Source: Clostridiaceae bacterium (GTDB lineage: Bacteria > Bacillota > Clostridia > Saccharofermentanales > Saccharofermentanaceae). Taken from it: a DNA stretch of 52,299 nucleotides. The position numbers and the translations under genes were made by a program. The stretch is from contig DUPM01000159.1 in the NCBI GenBank assembly GCA_012838315.1, positions 1 to 52,299 of the forward strand, in the 5' to 3' direction. Shown piece by piece: positions 26,134 through 35,165 of the stretch. Below the pieces are notes generated by a model, which had not been told where the DNA came from, searched no databases, and saw nothing but the letters and a program-made list of their open reading frames with translations. Numbering within the stretch: the stretch's first letter is position 1; each line of letters starts with the position of its first letter.

Positions 26134-27453
26134 TTAGCGTGTCATTCGTACGATGTCGGACAAAAGCGCAAAAAAGACCAACAAAATAATGATTCCGAAC
26201 CCAATGACATTAATGACCATTTCAGCCTTCTTACCAATCTTCTTCCCTCTTATCAATTCTACGAGCAGTAGTATAATCTCGTTGCCGTCCAGACCAGGAA
26301 TCGGAAGTAAATTAGTGATTGCTAAACCAATCGAAATGACACCAAGTAAAAGGAATAGAATTTCTGCTTTGAGGTTTGTCGACACATCAGGAGCGTCAAC
26401 TACATCCGATACCATCGTTGTAATACCAACCGGACCGGTAACAATGTTGTACGCTTCTATCTCGCCGGATATTGCCCCCTCGAAAGTGAGGCCAATAAGA
26501 CGTACCATTGAAAATGGAAATTTTACCGCGGTGAAGAATGCTTCCATGACGCCTTCACCTTCTTGGAAAATAATACCTCGAGGATTACTCTGTTTGACCA
26601 TCATTGGAACAATTGATGACTCGTATTCTACACCATCACGAATATATCGAACCGTCAGCGCCTGACCTTGAGACTGCATGATGACCCTTGTAATCGATTC
26701 GTCTAGTACGCTGACTCCGTTTACAGATAAAACCTCGTCGTTGACTTTAAGCACGGGATTTGAGTTGTTTTGAAGCGGGTCAACAGACTGTACCCTCCAT
26801 CCCTCGGCATCTTCATTAATTAACCGTGTAATGCCCAAAATATATATATCGTAGATATCGGGCGTCAATGTCGCTTCATAACTTTTGCCGTTGTCAACCG
26901 ATTTAAGTGTTAATGTTACTGGCTTATCATACGGAATGAGTGATAAAGCAGCGTCAAAATCATAAACAGTATAAACACCGGATCCATTTATCTTCGTGAC
27001 TCTATCGCCTTCTTGAACTGAAGTCATTGCAACCTGAGATCCCTGCAAGACAGTAGATTGCCTCGTGCTGAAAAAGCCGGTTGTGGAAAACAAAAGTGTC
27101 AGAATGATTATGCCGAGAATGATATTCATCGCAGGACCTGCTAATGCAACCACAATTCTTTTCCAACGCGGCTGATTTTTAAGCGAACTGGGGTCAGTAT
27201 CGTCTTTTTCCTGCTCCTCTTCATCAAAATCCGAAAAACGCACATACGCACCGAAAGGAATCAATCGTATGCTATAGTCAACATCCTTTCTTCGCCATGA
27301 AAAAAGCGCAGGCCCCACAAAAATAGAAAGTTCATACACCTTAATCCCAAAGGCGCGCGCAATCAAAAAATGACCGATTTCGTGGACTGCGGCAAGAACA
27401 CCCAGTCCAATCAAGGTAATTGCAATGCTGATGATTATACTTGCAGAAGGCAT
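26134..27453 (-). CDS. rseP: Site-2 intramembrane metalloprotease RseP
   Basis: Membrane protease that cleaves anti-sigma factors or signal-peptide remnants. In 439 residues I see HEIGHF at about 24-29 (HExxH in the first helix), an acidic cytoplasmic patch DEEEQEKDD, a PDZ-like region (VQEGDRVTKINGS), a second PDZ-like segment (VLKVNDEVLSVNGVSV) and the third-ligand motif LPIPGLDGNE with final helices. The usual PALDGGR becomes PGLDGNE, but the metal-binding Asp is kept. Two PDZ segments match the Escherichia coli RseP layout more than the single-PDZ short forms. Confidence 0.93.
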   Translation of the reverse strand: MPSASIIISIAITLIGLGVLAAVHEIGHFLIARAFGIKVYELSIFVGPALFSWRRKDVDYSIRLIPFGAYVRFSDFDEEEQEKDDTDPSSLKNQPRWKRIVVALAGPAMNIILGIIILTLLFSTTGFFSTRQSTVLQGSQVAMTSVQEGDRVTKINGSGVYTVYDFDAALSLIPYDKPVTLTLKSVDNGKSYEATLTPDIYDIYILGITRLINEDAEGWRVQSVDPLQNNSNPVLKVNDEVLSVNGVSVLDESITRVIMQSQGQALTVRYIRDGVEYESSIVPMMVKQSNPRGIIFQEGEGVMEAFFTAVKFPFSMVRLIGLTFEGAISGEIEAYNIVTGPVGITTMVSDVVDAPDVSTNLKAEILFLLLGVISIGLAITNLLPIPGLDGNEIILLLVELIRGKKIGKKAEMVINVIGFGIIILLVFFALLSDIVRMTR

Positions 27454-27496
27454 AAATATCTCTCTTTCACCGAACCGATCATTATTATTATAATGC

Positions 27497-28666
27497 TCAG
27501 TTTAAATTTTCACACACAAACTGTCTGGCCCACCGGTCCGCTTCAATGACGTCTTCAACAGAATGAACCGAAAAGACACCCAAACGCTCATGCTCAGTCA
27601 TGCATGAAGCAACCAACCGAGTAATACCCGGAAAACTTGTTTTTCCGCACATAAATGCATTCACAGCCTCTTCGTTGGCAGAATTCATAACAGCCGGCAA
27701 CGATCCTCCGACTTCAGAAGCGTGATAAGCCAATGGCAGCGCTATAAAAACATCCGGGTCAAATTTCTCAAAAGTCAATTGAGAAGCATAATCCGCAAAC
27801 GGATCAAACGGCGCTGAAAGCCTTGTTCCACGCTCCGGAAAATACAAGGCCACTTCAATAGGCATCATCATATCAGGCTTTCCCATTTGAGCTAAGACCG
27901 AACCGTCACGCAAACGAACCATGGAGTGGATAACACTCTGTCTATGGACCACAACATCAATACGACTCGCAGAAACATCGAAAAGCCAAGAAGCCTCGAT
28001 AACTTCTAATCCTTTATTCATCATGGTCGCAGAATCAACGGTAATCTTACCCCCCATATGCCAAGTCGGATGATTTAAAGCCTGTGCCACTGTCACTCGG
28101 TCAAGCGACGCCTTATCATACCCGAAAAACGGGCCACCGGAAGCCGTCAAAAGTATGCGATCTAGTGCCCCCTCCGCCTGGCCAAAAAGACACTGCCAAA
28201 TGGCCGAGTGTTCACTGTCAACCGGAAGCAATCGCACCCCCTTGCTCTTAGCAAGTGGCATAACAAAAGAACCGCCGGCCACCAAAGTCTCCTTATTGGC
28301 AAGCGCAACATCTTTTCCGCTTTCTATTGCAGCGACCACCGGAGCCAACCCACAAACACCAACCATCGCAGCGACAACGATGTCAGCATCAATTTGACCG
28401 GCGCAAGAAATATTTCCATCATCGCCGTATAAAATCTCTGTAGAGTATCCCTTAGAACGACAAAAACGCTCCACTTCCGCTGCCGCTTCAGGTGTCCCAA
28501 CGCTGACAACGCGAGGCTGAAACCTCTGAATTTGCGACTTCATCAGGTCAGTATTTGCTCTGCAAGTTAAAGCTTCAACGCAAAAATCGTCAGGACAACG
28601 GCTAACAATTTCGAGTGTCTGTGTGCCAATTGAGCCGGTCGAACCAAGTATCGAAAGTTTTTTCAT
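27497..28666 (-). CDS. dxr: 1-deoxy-D-xylulose 5-phosphate reductoisomerase
   Basis: First committed enzyme of the MEP pathway, using NADPH. The 389-residue protein shows the nucleotide motif GSTGSIGTQTLEI, the metal-binding PVDSEHSAIWQCL, TASGGPFF, and HPTWHMGGKITVDSATMMNKG with the substrate-loop residues. It lies 12 bases downstream of cdsA. Together with ispG, ispH and uppS in this window it supplies isoprenoid for the undecaprenyl lipid carrier. Confidence 0.97.
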   Translation of the reverse strand: MKKLSILGSTGSIGTQTLEIVSRCPDDFCVEALTCRANTDLMKSQIQRFQPRVVSVGTPEAAAEVERFCRSKGYSTEILYGDDGNISCAGQIDADIVVAAMVGVCGLAPVVAAIESGKDVALANKETLVAGGSFVMPLAKSKGVRLLPVDSEHSAIWQCLFGQAEGALDRILLTASGGPFFGYDKASLDRVTVAQALNHPTWHMGGKITVDSATMMNKGLEVIEASWLFDVSASRIDVVVHRQSVIHSMVRLRDGSVLAQMGKPDMMMPIEVALYFPERGTRLSAPFDPFADYASQLTFEKFDPDVFIALPLAYHASEVGGSLPAVMNSANEEAVNAFMCGKTSFPGITRLVASCMTEHERLGVFSVHSVEDVIEADRWARQFVCENLN

Positions 28667-28678
28667 AGCAAAACCCCT

Positions 28679-29530
28679 TTATGTCAAAATCAAAGCAAAG
28701 CCGAGAGCGATAGGCAATGTGAAAAAAGCACTGTCGAATCGGTCTATTACTCCGCCATGACCCGGCAACAAATTACCAAAATCCTTAATGCCAACCCATC
28801 GCTTTAAGGCTGAAGCAAACCAGTCGCCCAGTTGAGAAAAAACAGATAACAACAAACCTGCTGCTACAGAGGCTATAACGTAGGGCAATAGTTCAAGCTT
28901 CGTGTCTAAAGTCGGCAACAAAATCAGGACTGAATATAACGTGACAATTACAGCAGTAAAAACCGCACCTCCGATGCAACCCTCCCAAGTCTTCTTGGGA
29001 CTGATGTGCGGGACGATTTTGTGCTTTCCGAGAAGCACACCGACGAAATATGCAAAAACATCTGAAATCCATGGTGAGAAAAGACCCAAAATAAAGAAAT
29101 AGTATCCTCTGTGAACGGATAGAACCATGACCAACGCACACGCAATGGGAAATGCAAGATAAATAGATACAGCCGACGAGCCCGCTCCAAGCACCAATGC
29201 ATGGGGGTCCTCTCTAAATACGGGGATCAAAATTGTTATAGTTAGCGAGGACATTAGCAGCAGAATAGCGAAAAGTGCAAAAATGACATACGGTGACTCC
29301 ACAAAAAAGTGGAGCGCCAACGGTAATATCGCAGTAAATGATCCGATTAGTATGCCTGCACCTGAAAGTATAATATTCTTGGCCAAAAATGCTTTCTTAA
29401 TTTCAAATACAGAAAACCCTAAGACGAGGAGCATCAAGGCAACAATAAAATATGAAGAAAAATAACCCGGCACAACAAATGCCAAAATAATAATAGTAAA
29501 AATTATGCCGGTCAATACTCTTTGTTTCAT
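28679..29530 (-). CDS. cdsA: Phosphatidate cytidylyltransferase
   Basis: Integral membrane enzyme that makes CDP-diacylglycerol for phospholipid synthesis. The 283 residues form about eight hydrophobic helices. The C-terminal signature is present as SPKKTWEGCIGGAVFT, then SQLGDWFASALKRWVGIKDFGNLLPGHGGVIDRFDS, with the conserved acidic metal-binding residues in GDWFAS and DRFD. It sits between uppS and dxr, the normal Firmicutes order. Confidence 0.96.
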   Translation of the reverse strand: MKQRVLTGIIFTIIILAFVVPGYFSSYFIVALMLLVLGFSVFEIKKAFLAKNIILSGAGILIGSFTAILPLALHFFVESPYVIFALFAILLLMSSLTITILIPVFREDPHALVLGAGSSAVSIYLAFPIACALVMVLSVHRGYYFFILGLFSPWISDVFAYFVGVLLGKHKIVPHISPKKTWEGCIGGAVFTAVIVTLYSVLILLPTLDTKLELLPYVIASVAAGLLLSVFSQLGDWFASALKRWVGIKDFGNLLPGHGGVIDRFDSAFFTLPIALGFALILT

Positions 29531-29566
29531 CTCATACCCCTAAGTCTTGATATAAATTGAACGCCT

Positions 29567-30382
29567 TTACTCAGAATCATTCAATCCGCCAAAGCGTCGA
29601 TCTCTACGAGTGAAAGCCGTCAATGCGCCCCTCAACTCATCCATATCGAAGTCCGGCCAAAGCGTGTCCGAAAACCACATCTCGGCATAAGCCGCTTCCC
29701 AAATCAGAAAATTCGATAATCTCTGCTCTCCGCTCGGACGAATAATCAGGTCTGGATCCGGCACATCAGGAAGATATAGATGTTTTGATATCATTGATTC
29801 ATCAATATCTCCGGAGAAAACCTTTCTTTCCTCGACCAAGGATGCAATCTTTCGACAAGCATCCACAATTTCTTTCCTTCCACCATAATTCATCGCAATG
29901 ATCAAATCCATGCGCTTCCGATGCGAAGAACGTGCTTCTGCCTCCTTGCATACGTCTCTGATGCGCTGAGGTAATGAAGGAATATCACCGCTGAAGCGCA
30001 CCCTAATCCCTTCTTTTTCGAGTTCGGGATCATATCGATTAAAAAACTCAACGAAAAGATCCATTAATGCAGATACTTCGCTCTCGGGTCGGGACCAATT
30101 CTCAGTCGAAAAAGCGTACACGGTTAAATATCGTATCCCAAAATGTCCGCAATTCCGACATAACGCCTTAAGGTTCTCAGCTCCGGCACGATGCCCTGCA
30201 GATCGAGGCAAACGACGTTTTTTTGCCCACCTGCCATTACCATCCATAATTACAGCCAAGTGTACAGGTATTTTCAAAGAGTTCTCTTCGATAGCGGAAG
30301 AGGATTTCTCTTCTGAAATCTTTGATCGCTTGCTAAACAAACTTTTGAAAAATCCAATCTTATGATCAGAATCAGTATGCAT
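29567..30382 (-). CDS. uppS: Undecaprenyl diphosphate synthase (isoprenyl transferase)
   Basis: cis-Prenyltransferase that builds the C55 lipid carrier for wall precursors. The 271 residues include VIMDGNGRWAKKR (catalytic Asp47), SAGHRAG, VYAFSTENW and IRPSGEQRLSNFL. A basic and Ser/Glu-rich N-terminal extension of about 37 residues precedes the conserved core, and some clostridial homologues have similar tails. The ATG is only 19 bases downstream of the frr terminator, so its promoter must overlap the terminator or lie within frr. Confidence 0.96.
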   Translation of the reverse strand: MHTDSDHKIGFFKSLFSKRSKISEEKSSSAIEENSLKIPVHLAVIMDGNGRWAKKRRLPRSAGHRAGAENLKALCRNCGHFGIRYLTVYAFSTENWSRPESEVSALMDLFVEFFNRYDPELEKEGIRVRFSGDIPSLPQRIRDVCKEAEARSSHRKRMDLIIAMNYGGRKEIVDACRKIASLVEERKVFSGDIDESMISKHLYLPDVPDPDLIIRPSGEQRLSNFLIWEAAYAEMWFSDTLWPDFDMDELRGALTAFTRRDRRFGGLNDSE

Positions 30383-30401
30383 GCCACTCCCCTTGTCTTT
30401 C

Positions 30402-30430
30402 GAAAAAAAGGCGGGCTATCCTGCCCGCCC
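30402..30430 (-). terminator. Intrinsic terminator after frr
   Basis: On the minus strand GGCGGGC and GCCCGCC form a 7-bp GC-rich stem (extendable by one G-U pair) around a 6-base loop, followed directly by seven T residues. It lies 22 bases past the frr stop. Confidence 0.9.
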
Positions 30431-30452
30431 GAAAATCTTGGGCCAAGTACGA

Positions 30453-31019
30453 TTAGATCTCCATCAAATCCTTCTCTTTTGCTTCACAGGCCTTCTCGAC
30501 TTCTTTGATGTATTTGTCAGTCAGCTTCTGAATTTTATCTTCAAAATCTGCCAACTCATCATCAGTCAATTCTTTTTTCTTGTTGTGAGAACGGTATTTG
30601 TCAATGCCCTCACGACGAATATTGCGAACAGCAATCTTAGACTCCTCGCCGTAAGAATGAACTTGCTTAACTAAATCTTTCCTTCGCTCTTCTGAAAGTA
30701 TCGGGAATGCCAGTCGAATGGTCTTGCCGTCGTTTGACGGATTAATTCCAATATCAGACATTTGAATCGCTCTGTCAATTTCTTTGAGCATCGAAGAATC
30801 CCAAGGCGTAATCGTGATAACACGCGGTTCCGGAACTTGGACATTGGCAACCGCATTAATTTGAGATTTCACACCATAATATTCAACCGTAATACGATCC
30901 AATACATGTGGGTTTGCACGGCCCGCACGCAAAGCATTGAAATTCTCCTGCAAATTACTCATGGTCTTCTTCATTTTTTCTTCGTAATGGTCATAATTGT
31001 CTTTAGTAATCGTTATCAT
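30453..31019 (-). CDS. frr: Ribosome recycling factor
   Basis: Splits post-termination ribosomes together with EF-G. The 188-residue protein has the family pattern: LRAGRANPHVLDRITVEYYG, VPEPRVITITPWD, IQMSDIGINPSNDGKTIRLAFP, RRKDLVKQ and a long charged C-terminal helix. It is 34 bases downstream of pyrH, as in most bacteria, and is followed by a strong terminator. Confidence 0.98.
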   Translation of the reverse strand: MITITKDNYDHYEEKMKKTMSNLQENFNALRAGRANPHVLDRITVEYYGVKSQINAVANVQVPEPRVITITPWDSSMLKEIDRAIQMSDIGINPSNDGKTIRLAFPILSEERRKDLVKQVHSYGEESKIAVRNIRREGIDKYRSHNKKKELTDDELADFEDKIQKLTDKYIKEVEKACEAKEKDLMEI

Positions 31020-31053
31020 AAGTAACCTCCTCGTTGATATCGCAAGCTATTGA

Positions 31054-31761
31054 CTATTGTACCAGAGTCCCGATGTTTTCGCCTTTGACAATTCTCAAAA
31101 TATTTTCAGGGTCCTCCATTGAGAATACCACGATGGATGTCATATTATCTCGACAAAGCGCTGCCGCCGTCGCATCCATAACCTTTAGGTCAAGTTTCAA
31201 AACTTCATCGTGAGAAACACGATCAAAACGTTTGGCATCTGAGTAAACATTTGGATCTTTGTCATAGATGCCGTCAACCATCGTCGCCTTGCAAAAAATA
31301 TCGGCCTCTATTTCAGCCGCTCTCAGAGCCGCGCCGGTATCCGTTGAAAAGAAGGGGTTGCCGGTACCGCAAGCAAAAATTACAACACGTTTCTTTTCAA
31401 GATGTCGAACAGCTCTTTTTCGGATGTACGGTTCCGCCATCTGACGAATCTCCACTGCGGACAATACACGTGTGACGACGCCCTTTTGCTCAAGTGCATC
31501 GGACAAGGCAAGCGAATTCATCATCGTTGCCAGCATGCCCATGTGATCTGCAGTTACTCGATCCATAGACTCGCTGGTACGCCCTCGCCAAAAATTTCCA
31601 CCGCCGACAACGACAGCCACTTCAACGCCTAAATCAGCTACATTCTTGATCATTTGGCTGATATTTTTAAGAACAAAATCATCAATTCCGACTTTCTTCT
31701 TACCGGCGAGAGCCTCTCCGCTAATCTTCAGCAATATTCGTTTGTAAACTGGTGTATTCAT
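31054..31761 (-). CDS. pyrH: UMP kinase
   Basis: Amino-acid-kinase-fold enzyme phosphorylating UMP to UDP. The 235-residue form from the ATG at 31761 (GGAGGT upstream) begins [20 protein letters not shown] and contains [24 protein letters not shown] and [11 protein letters not shown]. The frame is open to 31827, but that part lies on the far side of the ribosome site and overlaps the tsf terminator. A -10-like TAGAAT or TATATA occurs in the short gap behind the terminator, but I see no good -35. Confidence 0.97.
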   Translation of the reverse strand: MNTPVYKRILLKISGEALAGKKKVGIDDFVLKNISQMIKNVADLGVEVAVVVGGGNFWRGRTSESMDRVTADHMGMLATMMNSLALSDALEQKGVVTRVLSAVEIRQMAEPYIRKRAVRHLEKKRVVIFACGTGNPFFSTDTGAALRAAEIEADIFCKATMVDGIYDKDPNVYSDAKRFDRVSHDEVLKLDLKVMDATAAALCRDNMTSIVVFSMEDPENILRIVKGENIGTLVQ

Positions 31762-31813
31762 TTTGACCTCCACGCAGGCTTTAGCCCTTATATATTCTAA
31801 ACGTTTGTTGGCA

Positions 31814-31848
31814 TAAAAAAAAGCCATCGGTCAAAAAAACCGATAGCT
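31814..31848 (-). terminator. Intrinsic terminator after tsf
   Basis: A 10-bp stem (AGCTATCGGT with ACCGATGGCT, one T-G pair), a 7-base loop and a run of eight T residues on the minus strand. It ends the rpsB-tsf transcript about 60 bases past the tsf stop and just ahead of pyrH. Confidence 0.9.
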
Positions 31849-31909
31849 TTCTGTGATGGATGAATTTATCGTTGACGATACAAATCGATTTGCAATAAAT
31901 ACAACATCA

Positions 31910-32560
31910 TTATTTGATCTGCTTCATAACTTCATCCGCAAAGTTTTCTTCCTTCTTCGCAAGTCCCTCGCCCATTTCATAACGTGTAAATCTGCGAATT
32001 GAAACGTTCTCGCCAATGGTAGCAATCATCTCTTTCACGAGAATTTCTATTGTCTTGGAATCATCCTTAACAAACTCTTGCTCAAGTAAGCAATTATCCT
32101 TGTAGAACTTACCTAATGATCCCTCGACGATTTTGTCAACAATTTTCTCGGGCTTACCCTCATTAATAGCCTTATTGCGAATGATTTCTTTTTCTTTTTC
32201 AAGATCATCAGCTGGTACTTCTTCGCGAGAAATCCACTTCGGATTAGCGGCAGCAATCTGTAATCCCAGATCGTGAACGAAATTGCGGAAAGCTTCGTTC
32301 TTAGCAGCGAAATCCGTCTCGATATTTACTTCAAGTAAGACACCGATACGACCACCGGCATGAATGTAAGAATCAACAATGCCCTCTGCTGCAATACGAC
32401 CCGATTTCTTGGCCGCAGATGCGATACCCTTCTCACGAAGCCAAGCTACCGCCTTCTCCACATCTCCGTTGGTCTCTTGCAAGGCCTTCTTGCAATCCAT
32501 AATGCCCGAACCGGTCATCTCTCTTAATTCTTTAACTTGTGATGCAGTAATCTCAGCCAT
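31910..32560 (-). CDS. tsf: Elongation factor Ts
   Basis: Nucleotide exchange factor for EF-Tu. The 216-residue protein starts [19 protein letters not shown] and has [20 protein letters not shown] and [13 protein letters not shown], whose TDF loop contacts EF-Tu. It is of the short type with a reduced core domain, as in many Firmicutes. GGAGGAT precedes the ATG. It follows rpsB by 47 bases, the universal pairing. Confidence 0.98.
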   Translation of the reverse strand: MAEITASQVKELREMTGSGIMDCKKALQETNGDVEKAVAWLREKGIASAAKKSGRIAAEGIVDSYIHAGGRIGVLLEVNIETDFAAKNEAFRNFVHDLGLQIAAANPKWISREEVPADDLEKEKEIIRNKAINEGKPEKIVDKIVEGSLGKFYKDNCLLEQEFVKDDSKTIEILVKEMIATIGENVSIRRFTRYEMGEGLAKKEENFADEVMKQIK

Positions 32561-32607
32561 AATATATCCTCCAATGAATTATTCGTGATTAAAACAATCT
32601 CCGCTTA

Positions 32608-33375
32608 TTAAGCTTCAGCGACTTCGGAAATCTCTTCGACGACAACAGCAACTTCTTCTGCTTCCTTTGCTTCCTTAGGCGCATCCATCTGTTCGCCTTG
32701 CTTCGCTTCAAGAACAGCATCCGCCATCTTGCCGGCAATCAACTTGACGGCACGAATCGCATCGTCATTACCCGGGATAATATAATCAACTTCTTCAGGA
32801 TCACAGTTAGTGTCCACAATTGCAACGACAGGGATACCAAGACGTCTTGCTTCAGCAACAGCCAAATGCTCTTTCTTGGTATCAACAATAAACATGACAG
32901 CAGGCAAACTTGTCATACCCTGGATGCCGCCAAGATTCTTCTCAAGTTTTTCTTTTTCAAGTCGAAGATTCGCGACTTCCTTCTTAGTTCTCATAGAAAA
33001 GGATCCATCCTCTTCCATCTTCTGAAGCATATTCAAACGTGCGATTCTCTTGCGAATCGTTGCAAAGTTTGTCAAAGTGCCACCCAACCAACGGTTGGCA
33101 ATGTAGTACATACCGCAACGCTGTGCCTCTTCAATAATTGAATCTGAAGCTTGCTTCTTGGTACCGACAAAAAGAACGTTGCCACCGTCCATAGCAACCT
33201 GACGGACAAACATATATGCTTCATCAGCCTTGCGAACGGTCTTTTGGAGATCGACAATGTGAATGCCGTTGCGCTCCGTGTAGATGTACTCTGCCATCTT
33301 CGGGTTCCAACGACGAGTCTGGTGTCCAAAGTGCACACCTGCTTCAAGTAATTGTTTCATAGAAATAACTGGCAT
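32608..33375 (-). CDS. rpsB: Ribosomal protein S2
   Basis: 30S protein S2, 255 residues. The N-terminal signature [17 protein letters not shown] is intact, followed by the coiled-coil ([14 protein letters not shown]) and [30 protein letters not shown]. The last 30 residues form an acidic Glu/Val/Ala tail. It has its own promoter at 33463-33491 and a long structured leader, and is followed by tsf. Confidence 0.98.
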   Translation of the reverse strand: MPVISMKQLLEAGVHFGHQTRRWNPKMAEYIYTERNGIHIVDLQKTVRKADEAYMFVRQVAMDGGNVLFVGTKKQASDSIIEEAQRCGMYYIANRWLGGTLTNFATIRKRIARLNMLQKMEEDGSFSMRTKKEVANLRLEKEKLEKNLGGIQGMTSLPAVMFIVDTKKEHLAVAEARRLGIPVVAIVDTNCDPEEVDYIIPGNDDAIRAVKLIAGKMADAVLEAKQGEQMDAPKEAKEAEEVAVVVEEISEVAEA

Positions 33376-33462
33376 AAACTTTCCTCCTGTTTAACTTCCA
33401 TGGGTGCACATGTTACCGAATGGCACAAAAGGGATGCCCCATGTGTTTTTTTTAGCCTTTCG
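33376..33462 (-). promoter_or_regulatory. Structured 5' leader of rpsB, candidate autoregulatory element
   Basis: In the transcript, CACATGGG (plus 33438-33445) can pair in two exclusive ways: CACATG with CATGTG (plus 33407-33412), or CATGGG with CCCATG (plus 33399-33404). An inner GGCA/TGCC hairpin (33422-33438) sits between. The ribosome site AGGAGG lies about 15 bases past the second 3' arm. Ribosomal-protein leaders often work by switching helices; binding of S2 here is inference. I do not recognise a named RNA family. Confidence 0.45.
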
Positions 33463-33491
33463 ATACTATCATGAGTGCCTGGAAATAGCAA
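33463..33491 (-). promoter_or_regulatory. Promoter of rpsB-tsf
   Basis: TTGCTA (33486-33491) and TAGTAT (33463-33468) on the minus strand with a 17-base spacer, about 90 bases upstream of the rpsB ATG. Confidence 0.6.
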
Positions 33492-33742
33492 GTGAGCTGA
33501 TGTATATTTCTCTGAATACGCAAATCAGCCTGTCATTAATAACAGCCTGCTTTATCTTATGTGCGAAGCATGTAATATGTCATGCTGTTTTAACCCTGAA
33601 CAAAAGCCATGGCAGTCGGTCCGATGTTTCCTTAAAAGGATATTGGCGTCAAACTGTATTCAACGACATCTCATATTTATATGGCATCGATTCAGCGGTA
33701 TAATATATTGACAACAAACAATTACAAAGGCGGTTTCTTAAC
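33492..33742 (+). promoter_or_regulatory. Upstream region and probable promoter of pepV
   Basis: The rest of the 367-base divergent intergenic region. A consensus TATAAT at 33699-33704 lies 38 bases before the pepV ATG, with only a poor -35 (TTTATA, 33676-33681). The ribosome site is weak (AAAGGCGG about 9 bases before the ATG). A direct repeat of CAGCCTG occurs near 33527-33549, and a small hairpin (AGCATG/CATGCT) near 33568-33587 is followed by GTTTT. I see no gene in it. Confidence 0.4.
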
Positions 33743-35083
33743 ATGCTATTATCCCAAGACAGGTCAATTCAATTCGAGCAAGATCTTACCGATCTCATCG
33801 CGGTCAAAAGTGTTAAGTCCGACTCAACAGAATCAGCGCCATATGGCATAGGCACATTGGAAGCACTTAATGTAATGTTTGATATTGCTGATCGATATGG
33901 CTTTACACATAAAAACCTGGATGGTCGTGTCGGATACATCGAATGGGGTCAGGGATTGAAATATATCGCAGTATTGTCGCATCTTGATATCGTGCCACCC
34001 GGACCATTGTCTGATTGGTCCACAGATCCATACGCACTAACGCTGCTCAACGGCTATTACTATGGACGTGGCATTGTTGATGACAAAGGTCCGGCATTGG
34101 CCGCGCTCTACGGGATGATTGATTTGAAGGAAAGCGGATACGAGCCTCCTTGTCGCATAAGGCTGATTCTCGGTCTTGACGAAGAGCACGGGTCAAGTTG
34201 CGTTAAGCATTATCTTGAGCATGAACCAGAACCTGAATACGGTTTTACACCAGACGCAGACTTCCCTGCCATTTTTGCTGAAAAAGGTATTCTTCAGATC
34301 GAAATTACCAGTAGAGGCAATCCCGAACTGCGAATACTAGGTGGTGATGCCGCCAATATGGTGCCGGCATCATGTGAAGTCTCAATTCCTTCACTCCGAT
34401 TCGCTAAAAAATATATCGGAAAATCTGCTCACGCATCGACTCCCGAAAAAGGGGATAACGCAATCATAAAGGCAATTTCAGACTTGCCGATAGCGCTAAA
34501 GACATCTCATCCATTTTTATCATTTATTGAAACAGAGTTTATTTCCAATGACCCTCGACACAGACTCTTTTCGACAGTGACATCAGATTTTTCTGGTGAC
34601 ATTTGTGTCAACATCGGCATGATAGAACTCGCCGATACATTCGGCAGACTGATTATTGATGTTCGATATCCTGTCACCGAAAACAGCGATAAAATTCTTT
34701 CATGTTTTAGGGCTGTTCTAGACGAGGCATCTACTTCAACATCAGTTATGAGTCATTTATTGCCGTTACACATTGGCAAACATTCAGCACAAATGACCGC
34801 TTTACTCAAGATATACGAATCCTATCTGGAACAATTTGAATGCGACGACCGTAACAATCCTTTATATCTAAAGTTCACTCAAGGACCGGTGCAACCCATA
34901 GCCATCGGTGGCGGAACTTATGCTCGAAGCATGCCCAACATCATACCTTTCGGACCCTATTTACCTTGGGAAAATGCTACATTACATCAGAAAGATGAGT
35001 GCTACAAGAAGTCGCACTTGCTTACATTAATCGACGTGTACCGTGACGCAATACGTTTACTGTCAGAACTCACGAATACTTAA
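33743..35083 (+). CDS. pepV: M20-family dipeptidase (PepV-like)
   Basis: Zinc-dependent dipeptidase, probably cytoplasmic and acting on peptides taken up from outside. The 446 residues show VLSHLDIVPPG (zinc His-x-Asp), GRGIVDDKGPALAALYGM (bridging Asp), LDEEHGSSCVKHY (catalytic Glu and zinc ligand), TPDADFPAIFAEKG, which is typical of PepV, and a C-terminal GGGTYARSMPNIIPFGP (zinc His replaced by context residues as in PepV). The lid domain lies in the middle. It is a single-gene plus-strand unit ending in a shared terminator. Confidence 0.9.
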   Translation: MLLSQDRSIQFEQDLTDLIAVKSVKSDSTESAPYGIGTLEALNVMFDIADRYGFTHKNLDGRVGYIEWGQGLKYIAVLSHLDIVPPGPLSDWSTDPYALTLLNGYYYGRGIVDDKGPALAALYGMIDLKESGYEPPCRIRLILGLDEEHGSSCVKHYLEHEPEPEYGFTPDADFPAIFAEKGILQIEITSRGNPELRILGGDAANMVPASCEVSIPSLRFAKKYIGKSAHASTPEKGDNAIIKAISDLPIALKTSHPFLSFIETEFISNDPRHRLFSTVTSDFSGDICVNIGMIELADTFGRLIIDVRYPVTENSDKILSCFRAVLDEASTSTSVMSHLLPLHIGKHSAQMTALLKIYESYLEQFECDDRNNPLYLKFTQGPVQPIAIGGGTYARSMPNIIPFGPYLPWENATLHQKDECYKKSHLLTLIDVYRDAIRLLSELTNT

Positions 35084-35104
35084 TTGTCCACTGCAACCTA
35101 AACA

Positions 35105-35155
35105 AAATGAAAGACCCCTGAGCTTATGGCGCAGGGGTCACAATTCTATTTTTCT
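35105..35155. terminator. Bidirectional terminator between pepV and the NlpC/P60 gene
   Basis: GACCCCTG (35113-35120) and CAGGGGTC (35132-35139) form a perfect 8-bp stem around an 11-base loop. T-rich stretches follow on both strands: ATTCTATTTTT on plus, and TTTCATTTTGTT on minus. It serves two convergent genes. Confidence 0.85.
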
Positions 35156-35165
35156 CCCAATATAA

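Noticed and set aside
33404-33703. Open frame of 99 codons between rpsB and pepV on the plus strand
   Set aside because: It overlaps the rpsB promoter and leader in antisense, has no ribosome site and a composition unlike its neighbours; no recognisable domain.
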